Shown here in pieces: positions 1 through 7,590 of a stretch of DNA of 22,684 nucleotides. Source of the stretch: Paracoccaceae bacterium (GTDB taxonomy: Bacteria; Pseudomonadota; Alphaproteobacteria; Rhodobacterales; Rhodobacteraceae); contig PWWF01000058.1 in NCBI GenBank assembly GCA_003561595.1, forward strand, positions 1 through 22,684. The letters run 5' to 3'. Every line of letters begins with the position of its first letter. Position 1 is the stretch's first letter. The notes under the pieces were generated by a model. It had not been told where the DNA came from, did no database searches, and was given only the letters and a program-made list of their open reading frames with translations. A program made the position numbers and the translations under genes.

Positions 1-388
1 AGGATCGGGTGCCTGTGGGTCATCGTTGCTGCAGCGGGTCAGCCGCGCATTTGGACACCAATGCCCGACGGTGCCGACCATGGTGCTGACAAGGGGGTAA
101 AGCCCATGCCGCCGCCATGAAACCGCGCGCTCTATTCTGCCGATGCGCTGCTACTGCCATACCTCTTTCGATATTCTCGGACCCGAACTTTGTGGGACGA
201 AATGTGGCCTGACCTGACCGGAAAAGCAAGCACTCTCGGTCGCGGCCGGAGCCTCTGGTCCCCTTTGCACGGCACTGGGCCGGGCGTGGCACCCAGGGAG
301 GGGCAGACCAGAACCGCGATACAAGCGGTGCCGATGCCGAGACGCGCGATATCGCGCCGGTGGCAGATGCGGGGCGCGCGCGACCCGT
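1..388. other. No recognisable gene (left edge to imuB stop)
   Basis: I read this stretch in all six frames. The open frames are short, arginine-, alanine- and proline-rich, and look like high-GC noise. The longest minus-strand frame (132-572) mostly overlaps the 3' end of imuB out of frame. dnaE2 often follows imuB in alphaproteobacterial mutagenesis cassettes, but I see no DnaE-like N-terminus here. No tRNA, terminator or repeat was recognised. Confidence 0.5.
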
Positions 389-1864
389 TCAGCCGAACAC
401 GCCCTGCACGCACCAGCCATCGCGCTGGGGGGTATGAAACAGCCAGAGCCGCGCGCCCCGGTCGGTCTGCACCTGCCAGTAATCGCGCAGCCCCGAGCGC
501 CAGGCCGGATCGTCCAGCCACCATTCGGGGCTGATGCGTTCCGGCCCCTGCGCCGCCGTCACGCGCCACCATTGCCCCCGCCAGCGAAAGCCGCGCGGCA
601 CGCTGCGGCCCTGCCCGGCGATGGGTTCGGGCGCAAACAGGGTCAGCGGGCGGGGTGGCGTGTCACGGCCCGCCCAGTCGCGCGCGGGCGCGCTATAGGC
701 CGCGGCGGCAAGAGTGCAGGCTTTCTCGGGGATATGGCTGTCTGCGGGCAGGTGGCGGGTCACATGCTCGAACCCCACGCGGTTGCACAGCCGCGTCAGC
801 AGATCGGCCAGATCATCCTGCGCCTGCGCGCCGCTGGTGGTGATCTGTTGGGTGGGCAGCGGCTCGACCGGGTCGGCGCTCAGCCGCATCCGGTCGATGC
901 CAAAACCGGCATCCATCCCCTCCAATGCGCGCATTAGCAGGGGCTGCATGGCGCTGGCATCGCGCATCGCCCGCGCCAGCCCGATCTCCAGATGCACGGC
1001 AGAGCCATCGACACGCGACAATTCCAGCACCAGCCCCCGTGCGCCCTGTTCGGCCTGTCGCAGATGCTCGCATAAACGGTCAAGCAGCCGGGCGATCCCG
1101 GCGGCGATATCGCCCATCAGGCCAATCGGCTCGGGCAGGGACAGGCGCACAGCGAAGCTGGGCGCCTCGGGGGCGGGGGTGACAGGCTCGGCCACCCGGC
1201 CCAGCGCCTGATCCAGCCGCATCATCGGGCCGGGGCCGAAGCGCCGCGCCAGATTCGCGCGCGGGATCTGCGCCAGATCGCGGATGATGCGCAGGCCCAG
1301 CCGTTCCAGCCCCTCGACCACCTCGCCCTCCAGCCGCAGGGCGGCCAGCGGCAGCGGCATCAGCGCGCGCTCGGCCGCGCCCGTCGGCACCACGCCGCCC
1401 GCCCCGTAATGCGCCATCGCCCAGGCTGTGCCGCGCGTCTCGGCGCTGGCGGCGCGGGTAGCAAATCCCATGCGCGCCAGCCGGTCGGTCAGATCCTCCA
1501 GCAGTGCAGCCTCGCCCCCTGCCAGATGGGCCGATCCGGTGATGTCCAGCACCAGCCCATCCGTGCCGTCCACGGCCACCCAGGGACAGTAGCGCGTGGC
1601 CCAGCGGCGCAGCGTGTCCAGCGCGTGGGCCTGGCCGCGCGGGTCGGCGGGGCGGGTCAGCAGGTCGGGGCAAAGCGCGCGCGCATCCGCCAGCCCCATG
1701 CCGGGTGTCAGCCTGCAGGCGGCGGCCTCGGGGTTCAGCCCCACCAGCCGGTCGGCCCCGCGTTCCTTGGCCACCAGCGCAAAGGGCCCCGCCACCGGGT
1801 TGCGGCGCAGCGACAGGTCCGGCCCGAAACGGGGCAACCAGAGCGAGAGGATACGTCGGTGCAT
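389..1864 (-). CDS. imuB: ImuB-type Y-family DNA polymerase-like protein (491 aa)
   Basis: This is probably ImuB, the catalytically inactive Y-family polymerase homologue that joins ImuA and DnaE2 in SOS-induced translesion synthesis. The N-terminus RRILSLWLPRFGPDL is typical of the family; active Y-polymerases have acidic metal ligands there (DxDxF), which are absent. The stretch AVDGTDGLVLDITGSAHLAGG (about residues 97-117, key residues D99, D102, D107) matches the palm region, and a helix-hairpin-helix-like segment lies near 180-215. The ATG is close to the LexA box, with no strong Shine-Dalgarno sequence, so the leader is short. The usual upstream partner imuA is absent: the next gene is divergent galU. 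No dnaE2 is seen downstream. Family assignment is firm; the role in mutagenesis is inferred from homologues. Confidence 0.85.
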   Translation of the reverse strand: MHRRILSLWLPRFGPDLSLRRNPVAGPFALVAKERGADRLVGLNPEAAACRLTPGMGLADARALCPDLLTRPADPRGQAHALDTLRRWATRYCPWVAVDGTDGLVLDITGSAHLAGGEAALLEDLTDRLARMGFATRAASAETRGTAWAMAHYGAGGVVPTGAAERALMPLPLAALRLEGEVVEGLERLGLRIIRDLAQIPRANLARRFGPGPMMRLDQALGRVAEPVTPAPEAPSFAVRLSLPEPIGLMGDIAAGIARLLDRLCEHLRQAEQGARGLVLELSRVDGSAVHLEIGLARAMRDASAMQPLLMRALEGMDAGFGIDRMRLSADPVEPLPTQQITTSGAQAQDDLADLLTRLCNRVGFEHVTRHLPADSHIPEKACTLAAAAYSAPARDWAGRDTPPRPLTLFAPEPIAGQGRSVPRGFRWRGQWWRVTAAQGPERISPEWWLDDPAWRSGLRDYWQVQTDRGARLWLFHTPQRDGWCVQGVFG

Positions 1865-1876
1865 GGCAGATCAGGT

Positions 1877-1891
1877 GTTCGCTTTATGTTC
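1877..1891. promoter_or_regulatory. LexA (SOS) box upstream of imuB
   Basis: GTTCGCTTTATGTTC is an exact match to the alphaproteobacterial LexA direct repeat GTTC-N7-GTTC. It ends 13 nt upstream of the imuB start codon, where bound LexA would overlap the imuB promoter. galU begins about 180 nt away on the other side, so imuB is the likely target. Confidence 0.8.
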
Positions 1892-1986
1892 CATCATTTA
1901 GGGTAGGCCCCGGCCAGAGTCGAGTCATCTGCCCAACGGGCCTATGGCCAGCACGCGCGCCCTGCCGACCCGTTCGGACGCACTGC

Positions 1987-2015
1987 TTGTGATCATCCGT
2001 CAATCCCTTTACATC
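1987..2015 (+). promoter_or_regulatory. Possible galU promoter (weak match)
   Basis: TTGTGA (1987-1992), a 17-nt spacer and TACATC (2010-2015) lie about 55 nt upstream of the galU start. The match to sigma-70 hexamers is partial (4/6 and 3/6), so this is a placement guess based on position. Confidence 0.25.
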
Positions 2016-2069
2016 TTGCACGCAGGGGCCGGACTGTCTGCCGGTCGTTGCCATTTCAGGGAGTACTGC

Positions 2070-2957
2070 ATGACACGGATCACCAAGGCGGTCTTTCCGG
2101 TCGCAGGTCTGGGCACCCGCTTTCTGCCCGCGACCAAGGCGATGCCGAAGGAATTGTTGCCCATCATCGACAAGCCCATCGTGCAATATGCCGTCGAGGA
2201 AGCGATCGCCGCAGGTATCACCGAGCTGGTCTTTGTCACGGGCCGCAACAAGCGCGCCGTGGGCGATCATTTCGATGCCAATCTGGAACTCGAGGCGCAG
2301 CTCATGGCCAAGGGCAAGACCGAATTGCGCGACATGGTGCGCAATATCGTGCCCGAAGGTGTGGCCTGTATCTTCGTGCGCCAGCCAGAACCGCTGGGTC
2401 TGGGTCATGCCGTGCTTTGTGCTGCGCCTGCTGTTGGGGACAACCCGTTCGCCGTGCTTCTGGCCGATGACCTGATGCAGGGTGGCACGCTGCCCACGCA
2501 GGCGCTGGTCACGGCCTTTGACGCAGCACCGCGCACGATCCTTTCCGTGTCCGAGGTCCCGCAAGAGGATGTGTCGAAATACGGTATCGTGAAAGCAGGC
2601 AGCGCGGATGCAAGCGGGGTCATGCCCGTCGAGGGGATTGTCGAAAAGCCCCCGGTCGAAGAAGCGCCGTCGCGGCTGGCCTCTTTCGGGCGCTACGTCT
2701 TCACGCCCGAGGTGTTCGACATCCTGCGCAACCTGAAGCCCGGCGCGGGTGGTGAGATCCAGCTTGCCGATGCGATCGACCAACTGGCCGCGCAGGGTAA
2801 GGTCGGCGCGATCACCAACCCGTCGCGGCGCTACGATTGCGGGGCGAAATTCGGCTATCTGTCGGCGGTTGTCGATGTGGCGCTGGGCGATCCGGAATAT
2901 CGTGACAGGTTCCTGGCCCTGATCCGTGACCGGGTGGCCGAGGCGGACAAGGCATAG
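2070..2957 (+). CDS. galU: UTP--glucose-1-phosphate uridylyltransferase (295 aa)
   Basis: GalU makes UDP-glucose from UTP and glucose-1-phosphate for cytoplasmic synthesis of polysaccharides and glycolipids. The N-terminal nucleotidyltransferase motif GLGTRFLPATKAMPKELLP (residues 13-31) is intact, followed by IDKPIVQYAVEEA and, further on, VEGIVEKP and FGRYVFTPEVFDIL, all standard in bacterial GalU. The frame is open from 1944, but homologues start at MTRITKAVFP; the ATG at 2070 has a GGGAG-type ribosome site just before it, so I use 2070. Length (295 aa) is normal. It diverges from imuB and ends at a strong hairpin. It has no direct link to photosynthesis and marks the border of the photosynthesis block. 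Confidence 0.95.
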   Translation: MTRITKAVFPVAGLGTRFLPATKAMPKELLPIIDKPIVQYAVEEAIAAGITELVFVTGRNKRAVGDHFDANLELEAQLMAKGKTELRDMVRNIVPEGVACIFVRQPEPLGLGHAVLCAAPAVGDNPFAVLLADDLMQGGTLPTQALVTAFDAAPRTILSVSEVPQEDVSKYGIVKAGSADASGVMPVEGIVEKPPVEEAPSRLASFGRYVFTPEVFDILRNLKPGAGGEIQLADAIDQLAAQGKVGAITNPSRRYDCGAKFGYLSAVVDVALGDPEYRDRFLALIRDRVAEADKA

Positions 2958-2983
2958 GGGCCACAAGTTCGCCACAGCATGTC

Positions 2984-3014
2984 AAAAGGCCCCGTGGACA
3001 CCACGGGGCCTTTT
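2984..3014. terminator. Bidirectional intrinsic terminator between galU and cytochrome c2
   Basis: A perfect 14-bp inverted repeat (AAAAGGCCCCGTGG / CCACGGGGCCTTTT) with a 3-nt ACA loop begins 27 nt after the galU stop and ends 25 nt beyond the cytochrome stop. The stem carries A-tracts and T-tracts at its ends, so each strand reads as a GC-rich hairpin followed by U residues. It can serve both convergent transcripts: galU and the whole photosynthesis superoperon. Confidence 0.88.
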
Positions 3015-3038
3015 GCATATGCGTGTGCCGCAACCGTG

Positions 3039-3506
3039 TCAGTCGGCTGCCGCGTGCTCTTCTTCCTCGGCCTCGGGGGCCAGGCTTGCGATAAAGGCGA
3101 TGATGTCATTCGCCGTGCCTTCGTCGCGTACGCGGAACGACATCTGGCTGCGGGCGCGGCGGTCACCCGTCACCTCGCGCAGGTAATCCTGCGGGTTCAG
3201 CAAATAGGGCACCATGTTATCGGTGTCCCAGACCAGCCCTTCTTCCCCGGCCTCGACCAGCGAGCCGCCGTAGCGAAAGCCGTCAACCGTGCCGGCCTGA
3301 CGCCCGATCACAGCATAGAGGTTTGGCCCGGTGCGTGTATTGGGTCGCCCGGCAAGTACGTCGCCATCGTCATTCACGACATTGTGGCAGTTCTGGCACT
3401 GGCTGGTAAAGGCCGATTCCCCGGCTGCGGGGTCGCCTGCCTGCGCCGCAAATGCCGCAAGCGCGAATGCAACGGCACTCAGCGCAGTGGTCTTCAAGGT
3501 TTTCAT
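3039..3506 (-). CDS. cycA: Cytochrome c2-type class I c-type cytochrome (155 aa)
   Basis: This is a soluble periplasmic mono-haem cytochrome of the c2 / c-551 type, the usual shuttle between the cytochrome bc1 complex and the photosynthetic reaction centre. A Sec signal peptide covers about residues 1-23 (hydrophobic core, AQA-G cleavage). The haem site is CQNCH (C37, C40, H41). Met122 in RSQMSFRV is the probable sixth ligand, by comparison with the KMAF motif of Rhodobacter c2. The C-terminus carries an acidic tail (EAEEEEHAAAD). A good GGAGG lies before the ATG. It is the last gene of the minus-strand block, 69 nt after hemA. The gene symbol rests on context and similarity; another class I cytochrome such as c-551 or c-552 remains possible. 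Confidence 0.8.
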   Translation of the reverse strand: MKTLKTTALSAVAFALAAFAAQAGDPAAGESAFTSQCQNCHNVVNDDGDVLAGRPNTRTGPNLYAVIGRQAGTVDGFRYGGSLVEAGEEGLVWDTDNMVPYLLNPQDYLREVTGDRRARSQMSFRVRDEGTANDIIAFIASLAPEAEEEEHAAAD

Positions 3507-3534
3507 CCAGTTTCCTCCCGTGGATACGCGTAAG

Positions 3535-3564
3535 GTAAAATGCCCCTCTCTGCCATCAGGTCAA
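3535..3564 (-). promoter_or_regulatory. Possible own promoter for the cytochrome c2 gene
   Basis: Read on the minus strand, TTGACC (complement of 3559-3564), an 18-nt spacer and TTTTAC (complement of 3535-3540) lie in the 69-nt hemA-cytochrome gap, at a suitable distance from the GGAGG and ATG. The -35 is good and the -10 weak. It would let the cytochrome be made when the superoperon is off. Confidence 0.35.
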
Positions 3565-3575
3565 GACAGTATTTC

Positions 3576-4787
3576 TCAAGCGACAGCATGTGCGATCGCG
3601 CATTGCGACCAGAGCGCGGTCAGCGCATCGACCAGCCGGTCGATATCGGCATCCGAATGCAGCGGACCGGGGGTGATGCGCAGCCGCTCAGTGCCTTTGG
3701 GCACCGTCGGGTAGTTGATGGGCTGCACATAGATCCCCCAGTCATTCATCAGGATGTCCGAGATCATGCGGCACTTGACCGGATCGCCGATCATCACCGG
3801 GATGATGTGGCTCTCATTGGGCATATGCGGGATACCTTTGGCATCAAGCCGCGCGCGCAGTTGCGCCACGCGTTCGCGCTGCGCTATGCGTTCGGTCTGC
3901 GACGATTTCAGATGCCGGACCGATGTTGTGGCCGCCGCCGCAATGGCCGGAGGCAGGGCGGTGGTAAAGATGAACCCGCTGGCGAAGGAGCGGATGAAAT
4001 CGCATAGCGCCGTCGATCCGGTGATATAGCCCCCCATGACACCGTAAGCCTTGCCCAGCGTGCCCTCGATCAGCGTGATGCGATCCGCCAGCCCGCGCTC
4101 TTCCGAGATGCCGCCGCCGCGCGGGCCATACATGCCGACGGCGTGCACCTCATCCAGATAGGTCAGGGCGCCATGTGCCTCGGCGACCTCGACGATCTCG
4201 CGCATGGGGCAGATATCGCCATCCATGGAATAGACGCTCTCGAATGCGACGATCTTGGGCCGGTCGCCCACGGCCTTGAGCTTGCGGTCCAGATCGCGCC
4301 AGTCATTATGCTTCCACAGCACCTTGTCGGCGCGCGAGTGGCGGATACCCTCGATCATGGAGGCATGGTTCTTCTCATCCGACAGGATCACGGCATTGGG
4401 GATCTTCGCCCCCAATGTCGACAGCGCGGCCCAGTTCGAGACATAGCCCGAGGTGAACAAGAGCGCCGCTTCCTTGCCATGCAGGTCGGCGAGTTCATCC
4501 TCCAGAACCCGATGCGCATGATTGTTGCCAGAAATGTTGCGCGTCCCGCCCGCACCCGTGCCGCAGGCAGTGACAGCGTCGATCATGCTGCCGACGACAT
4601 CCGCATGATGGCCCATGCCCAGATAATCATTCGAGCACCAGACGGTCACTTCCTGCACGGACGGGCCGTCATAATGTTTCACTCGCGGAAAGGCCCCGCA
4701 TTGACGCTCGACCTCGGCAAAGATGCGGTAATTGCCCTCGGATTTCAGCTTGTCGAGTTCAGCGGCGAAATGAGCGTCGAAATTCAT
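3576..4787 (-). CDS. hemA: 5-aminolevulinate synthase (403 aa)
   Basis: HemA condenses glycine and succinyl-CoA to 5-aminolevulinate, the first committed step to haem and bacteriochlorophyll in alphaproteobacteria. It is a PLP-dependent alpha-oxoamine synthase in the cytoplasm. Visible family motifs are SNDYLGMG (52-59), [18 protein letters not shown] (76-93), [16 protein letters not shown] (211-226) and [12 protein letters not shown] (243-254), in which K246 should form the Schiff base with PLP. Length is normal. The ATG overlaps the puhE stop by 4 nt (ATGA), which fixes the start and indicates translational coupling. Its place at the end of the superoperon ties precursor supply to pigment synthesis. 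A second ALA synthase elsewhere in the genome is possible, as in R. sphaeroides. Confidence 0.97.
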   Translation of the reverse strand: MNFDAHFAAELDKLKSEGNYRIFAEVERQCGAFPRVKHYDGPSVQEVTVWCSNDYLGMGHHADVVGSMIDAVTACGTGAGGTRNISGNNHAHRVLEDELADLHGKEAALLFTSGYVSNWAALSTLGAKIPNAVILSDEKNHASMIEGIRHSRADKVLWKHNDWRDLDRKLKAVGDRPKIVAFESVYSMDGDICPMREIVEVAEAHGALTYLDEVHAVGMYGPRGGGISEERGLADRITLIEGTLGKAYGVMGGYITGSTALCDFIRSFASGFIFTTALPPAIAAAATTSVRHLKSSQTERIAQRERVAQLRARLDAKGIPHMPNESHIIPVMIGDPVKCRMISDILMNDWGIYVQPINYPTVPKGTERLRITPGPLHSDADIDRLVDALTALWSQCAIAHAVA

Positions 4788-5602
4788 GGGGTCCCCCTCG
4801 GGTGAGTCTTTGTCTTGTGGTTTGCCGGTGCCGGGATCATCCAGCGCCAGAGTTTGTCATCGCGCACGCGCCAGACCATGAACCAGTGTTCCAAGAGCGC
4901 GAGTGCTGCGAGCATCGACAGCAGGGTAAAGCCGATGATCGCACCCTGATCGCCCGCCTGCAGCGCGCGCCAGAGCCGTTCGAGAAAGCAGCCCGTGCCG
5001 AGCGCGAGCAATGTGACCGACAGCGGAAAGAAGCCGCTGACCGGGCCCTGCCGGAAATAGCTGGACAGATGCGTCAGTGGCGAGGGCAGGAAATCGGTAT
5101 TGATGCGCGGCACGCCCAGATAGAGGTTCAGCTTGGCCGAGATGCGCGCCAGAAACAGCAGAAGGAAAGTCCAGAGCGCAAAGCTGTTTGCTGCCCCCCA
5201 GCTTGCGATCAGCAGCACCAGCAGAATGCCCGCCAGCAGCAATTCATGATAGGCGATGGTGCCAAAGGCCGCGCGAAAGCGCTGCACGGGAGGCAGACCA
5301 GGCGCGCAGGCGCGCCGGTTCGGGCCGGTGATGATGCCTGACAGAAAGGCCAGCTCGACCCAGCCCCAGAGCGCCAGCGCCGACAGGAATGCCAGCCACA
5401 CCCCTTGCGGGCTGGGATCGCCCAGCGTGGCATTGACCCCCAGCACCCCCAGCGCGACCAGCGGCAGGGACAGGATCACCGACCAGGCATGCTGGTCCGG
5501 CCCACCCCTGTCGGCCACATGCACCCGCCACAGCAGGATGCCCGTGGCAAACCACCAGAGGAACAGCGCAGCCAGGGCAGCTATCCAGGGGGTTTCGAAC
5601 AT
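4784..5602 (-). CDS. puhE: Photosynthetic complex assembly protein PuhE (272 aa)
   Basis: PuhE (DUF3623) is an inner-membrane protein encoded with acsF and puhABC in purple bacteria. Its biochemical role is not settled; in Rhodobacter it affects reaction-centre and bacteriochlorophyll levels. The sequence is very hydrophobic, with about seven likely membrane segments starting at the first residues ([20 protein letters not shown]). Conserved-looking loops include YHELLL and [19 protein letters not shown]. The C-terminal 20 residues are polar. Length fits the family. The stop overlaps the hemA start, and 57 nt containing a palindrome separate it from acsF. Assignment rests on sequence recognition plus exact gene order. 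Confidence 0.92.
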   Translation of the reverse strand: MFETPWIAALAALFLWWFATGILLWRVHVADRGGPDQHAWSVILSLPLVALGVLGVNATLGDPSPQGVWLAFLSALALWGWVELAFLSGIITGPNRRACAPGLPPVQRFRAAFGTIAYHELLLAGILLVLLIASWGAANSFALWTFLLLFLARISAKLNLYLGVPRINTDFLPSPLTHLSSYFRQGPVSGFFPLSVTLLALGTGCFLERLWRALQAGDQGAIIGFTLLSMLAALALLEHWFMVWRVRDDKLWRWMIPAPANHKTKTHPRGTP

Positions 5603-5624
5603 GGGCGCGATCCTCGTTGTCGGG

Positions 5625-5652
5625 CGTAAGGTGGGTTTAAACCCACCCTACG
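5625..5652. repeat. 28-nt palindrome in the acsF-puhE gap
   Basis: CGTA-A-GGTGGGTTT-AAACCCACC-C-TACG is an almost perfect inverted repeat without a loop (one mismatched pair). The core GGTGGGTTTAAACCCACC is perfect. It fills half of the 57-nt space between acsF and puhE. It resembles a short extragenic palindrome I recall from other Rhodobacterales genomes, but copy number could not be checked here. In RNA it could form a hairpin of about 11 bp between the two cistrons. Confidence 0.65.
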
Positions 5653-5659
5653 GACCAGG

Positions 5660-6754
5660 TCAGTAGCTGGGCTCCATCCGCACGGATAGGGGTGGCGTGT
5701 TCTTCTTGACAGGCAGCAGATAGAGGCGTGCAAAGCCCAGCCCGGCCCGCGTCATGCCGCCCCATTTGCGCAAGCTGCCTTTCAGGCCACCGGCCTTGGT
5801 GCCCTCCTCGACATCCTTGTAGGCGGCCTCGATCTTCTTGAGCGTCGGCAGCCAGGCCGGATGGTCGATATCCAGTTCCATCGGAAAGACCTGCTTGGCG
5901 ATCTCGCCGGTCTTGCGGAACCCCTCCTGGTCGTACCAGTCGATATCGACACCCAGTGCGTCATGGAACGCTGGGCGAGCGTGATCGCGCACATACATGG
6001 TCGCAAACACCGCTGTCAGGAAGAACCGGATCCACAGCTTGTTGACAAAGCTCTCGGTCAGCTTCGGGTCGGTGCGCATCAGCAGGGCGAACGCCTCACC
6101 GTGGCTGAACTCGTCATTGCACCACTCGCGGAACCACTTGAAGATCGGATGGAACCGCTTGTCGGGGTTCGCCTCCAGGTGCCGGTAGATCGTGATATAC
6201 CGCGCATAGCCGATCTTCTCCGACAGGTAAGTGGCGTAGTAGATGAACTTCGGCCGGAAATAGGTGTATTTCTTGGCCTTGGTCAGAAACCCGAGGTTCA
6301 CGGCGACACCCGCCTCGCGCAGCGCGTCGTTGATGAAACCCGCATGCCGCGCCTCATCGCGGGCCATGTAGTTGAACAGCTCGCAGATATCCGGGTTGTT
6401 TCCGCGCCGCTTCATCTCCTTGTAGAGCACGCAGCCGGAAAATTCCGCCGTGCAGCTCGACACCAGAAAGTCGATCAACTCGCGCTTGAGCTGCGGGTCC
6501 ATATTATCCCAATCGACCTTGTCCCAATCCGCGGTCTTCTTGAAGTGGCCCTTGTTCGGGTCAGACTTCATCTGCGCGATCAGGACATCCCATTCCGCGC
6601 GCACCGGCGTTACATCGATGCGGTCAAGCTCATCGAAATCGGTGGTGTAGAAGCGTGGATTAAGCAGGGTGGATTCCTGCGCCATGGCATCCGTGTCGAA
6701 GCGGTCGCCCATCTCGGCGGCGAGTTCCTCATGCGTTGTGGCGTGCATGTTCAT
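5660..6754 (-). CDS. acsF: Oxygen-dependent Mg-protoporphyrin IX monomethyl ester cyclase AcsF (364 aa)
   Basis: AcsF is the diiron, O2-using cyclase that forms the isocyclic (E) ring, converting Mg-protoporphyrin IX monomethyl ester to divinyl protochlorophyllide. Carboxylate and histidine ligand motifs of a ferritin-like four-helix fold are visible: E104 in CTAEFSGC, E134-A-R-H137 in ARDEARHAGF, and E215...H218 in NDEFSHGEAF. Length is normal. The ATG at 6754 overlaps the stop of the upstream 98-aa gene by 4 nt (ATGA). The O2-independent enzyme for the same reaction, BchE, is encoded at the right end of the window, so the organism carries both routes. Confidence 0.97.
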   Translation of the reverse strand: MNMHATTHEELAAEMGDRFDTDAMAQESTLLNPRFYTTDFDELDRIDVTPVRAEWDVLIAQMKSDPNKGHFKKTADWDKVDWDNMDPQLKRELIDFLVSSCTAEFSGCVLYKEMKRRGNNPDICELFNYMARDEARHAGFINDALREAGVAVNLGFLTKAKKYTYFRPKFIYYATYLSEKIGYARYITIYRHLEANPDKRFHPIFKWFREWCNDEFSHGEAFALLMRTDPKLTESFVNKLWIRFFLTAVFATMYVRDHARPAFHDALGVDIDWYDQEGFRKTGEIAKQVFPMELDIDHPAWLPTLKKIEAAYKDVEEGTKAGGLKGSLRKWGGMTRAGLGFARLYLLPVKKNTPPLSVRMEPSY

Positions 6755-7047
6755 ACGCTCATCTCCTCTGAAAACGAGAATTCACAGAGCTCCATGAATT
6801 CGAAATCTCCGGTCATCCGCGTCCACAGACGCTCCAGCGCGTTCGCGCGGGTGATGACAGCGGTGCGATCCTCACTGATCACCTCGCCCCAGCCGGCCAG
6901 CACGGGCGGGCCCTGCACCTGGACTTCGTCGCCCGGATGCACGACCGAGCCATCATTGAACCGTACATGCGCATGCAGCGCTTCGAACCGGTGGCTGACC
7001 TCGACAGTGCAGGGCACCTGTTCGACCTTTCGAGAGAAGAGTGACAT
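6751..7047 (-). CDS. bciE: Probable BciE, small accessory subunit of the AcsF cyclase (98 aa)
   Basis: This small soluble protein has no signal peptide or membrane segment and reads MSLFSRKVEQVPCTVEVSHR at its start. The middle (FNDGSVVHPGDEVQVQGPP) looks beta-rich; the C-terminal part contains ALERLWTRMTGDFEFMELCEFSF. It is translationally coupled to acsF by an ATGA overlap and lies 45 nt after puhC. In R. sphaeroides a small protein encoded next to acsF, BciE, is required for activity of the alphaproteobacterial AcsF cyclase; size, position and coupling fit that protein. I recognise it mainly by context plus a general resemblance, so the symbol is probable. An AAGGGA ribosome site precedes the ATG. 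Confidence 0.72.
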   Translation of the reverse strand: MSLFSRKVEQVPCTVEVSHRFEALHAHVRFNDGSVVHPGDEVQVQGPPVLAGWGEVISEDRTAVITRANALERLWTRMTGDFEFMELCEFSFSEEMSV

Positions 7048-7092
7048 TTCTGGATTCCCTTGGTTTGTTTTATGTGACGTCGGACCGTCTGG

Positions 7093-7590
7093 TTACGGTA
7101 TCTTTTGCAGCAGCCGTTCGAATGCGGCCTTGTTGTCTGCGCCGAACTGCGTCAGCTCGACACGGTAATCGGTCAGCGGATCGATCGCGGCCAGGCGGCC
7201 ATTCTCGAATTGCACGATCCGCAGCGGCAGGGCCGGGTCCAGCCCGTGGCGTCGCCGCATGGTCATCAGGCCATTCTGGATCACGGTGACAAAGCCGCCA
7301 TGCTCCATGTCAGCCAACAGATTTCCGTTGCCATCATATACGCTGACGGCCTGCGCGTCATGGCCCACCAGGCTGATGGTCCATTCCTGCACCGCCGGCG
7401 CGGGCGGCGGGATCGCGACGCGCTCGCGCCCGGTGACGCTGGCATAGGTGACAAGGGCCAGCGACACTGCCGCCAGCGCGAACATGCCGCGCACGAGCCC
7501 GATCGGGATCATGTCATTCTTGTCCTGGCGCTTGAAGCCGGGCTTGAAGGGTTTTTGAGGGTTGGGATCGGTGGTCATGGCGTGGCTCAC
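7093..7590 (-). CDS. puhC: Photosynthetic complex assembly protein PuhC (165 aa)
   Basis: PuhC is a membrane-anchored factor for optimal reaction-centre/LH1 assembly in purple bacteria. The sequence has a basic cytoplasmic N-terminus (PQKPFKPGFKRQDKND), a single membrane segment at about 28-50 (MIPIGLVRGMFALAAVSLAL), and a periplasmic domain with AVSVYDGNGNLLADMEHGGF and LPLRIVQFENGRLAAIDP. The first possible start is a GTG whose codon overlaps the puhB stop (GTGA). An ATG four codons later (7578) is equally plausible; neither has a strong Shine-Dalgarno sequence. Length and order (puhA-puhB-puhC) fit the family. Confidence 0.9.
   Translation of the reverse strand: MSHAMTTDPNPQKPFKPGFKRQDKNDMIPIGLVRGMFALAAVSLALVTYASVTGRERVAIPPPAPAVQEWTISLVGHDAQAVSVYDGNGNLLADMEHGGFVTVIQNGLMTMRRRHGLDPALPLRIVQFENGRLAAIDPLTDYRVELTQFGADNKAAFERLLQKIP

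Noticed and set aside
1..388. dnaE2 start or a tRNA at the left edge
   Set aside because: No DnaE-like N-terminus was found in any frame and no cloverleaf was seen.
1884..2975. A 363-codon minus-strand frame antisense to galU
   Set aside because: galU on the plus strand is unmistakable. The frame also runs through the imuB promoter region.
5861..7168. A 435-codon plus-strand frame antisense to acsF and bciE
   Set aside because: It crosses two coding genes and their junction and has no recognisable motif.
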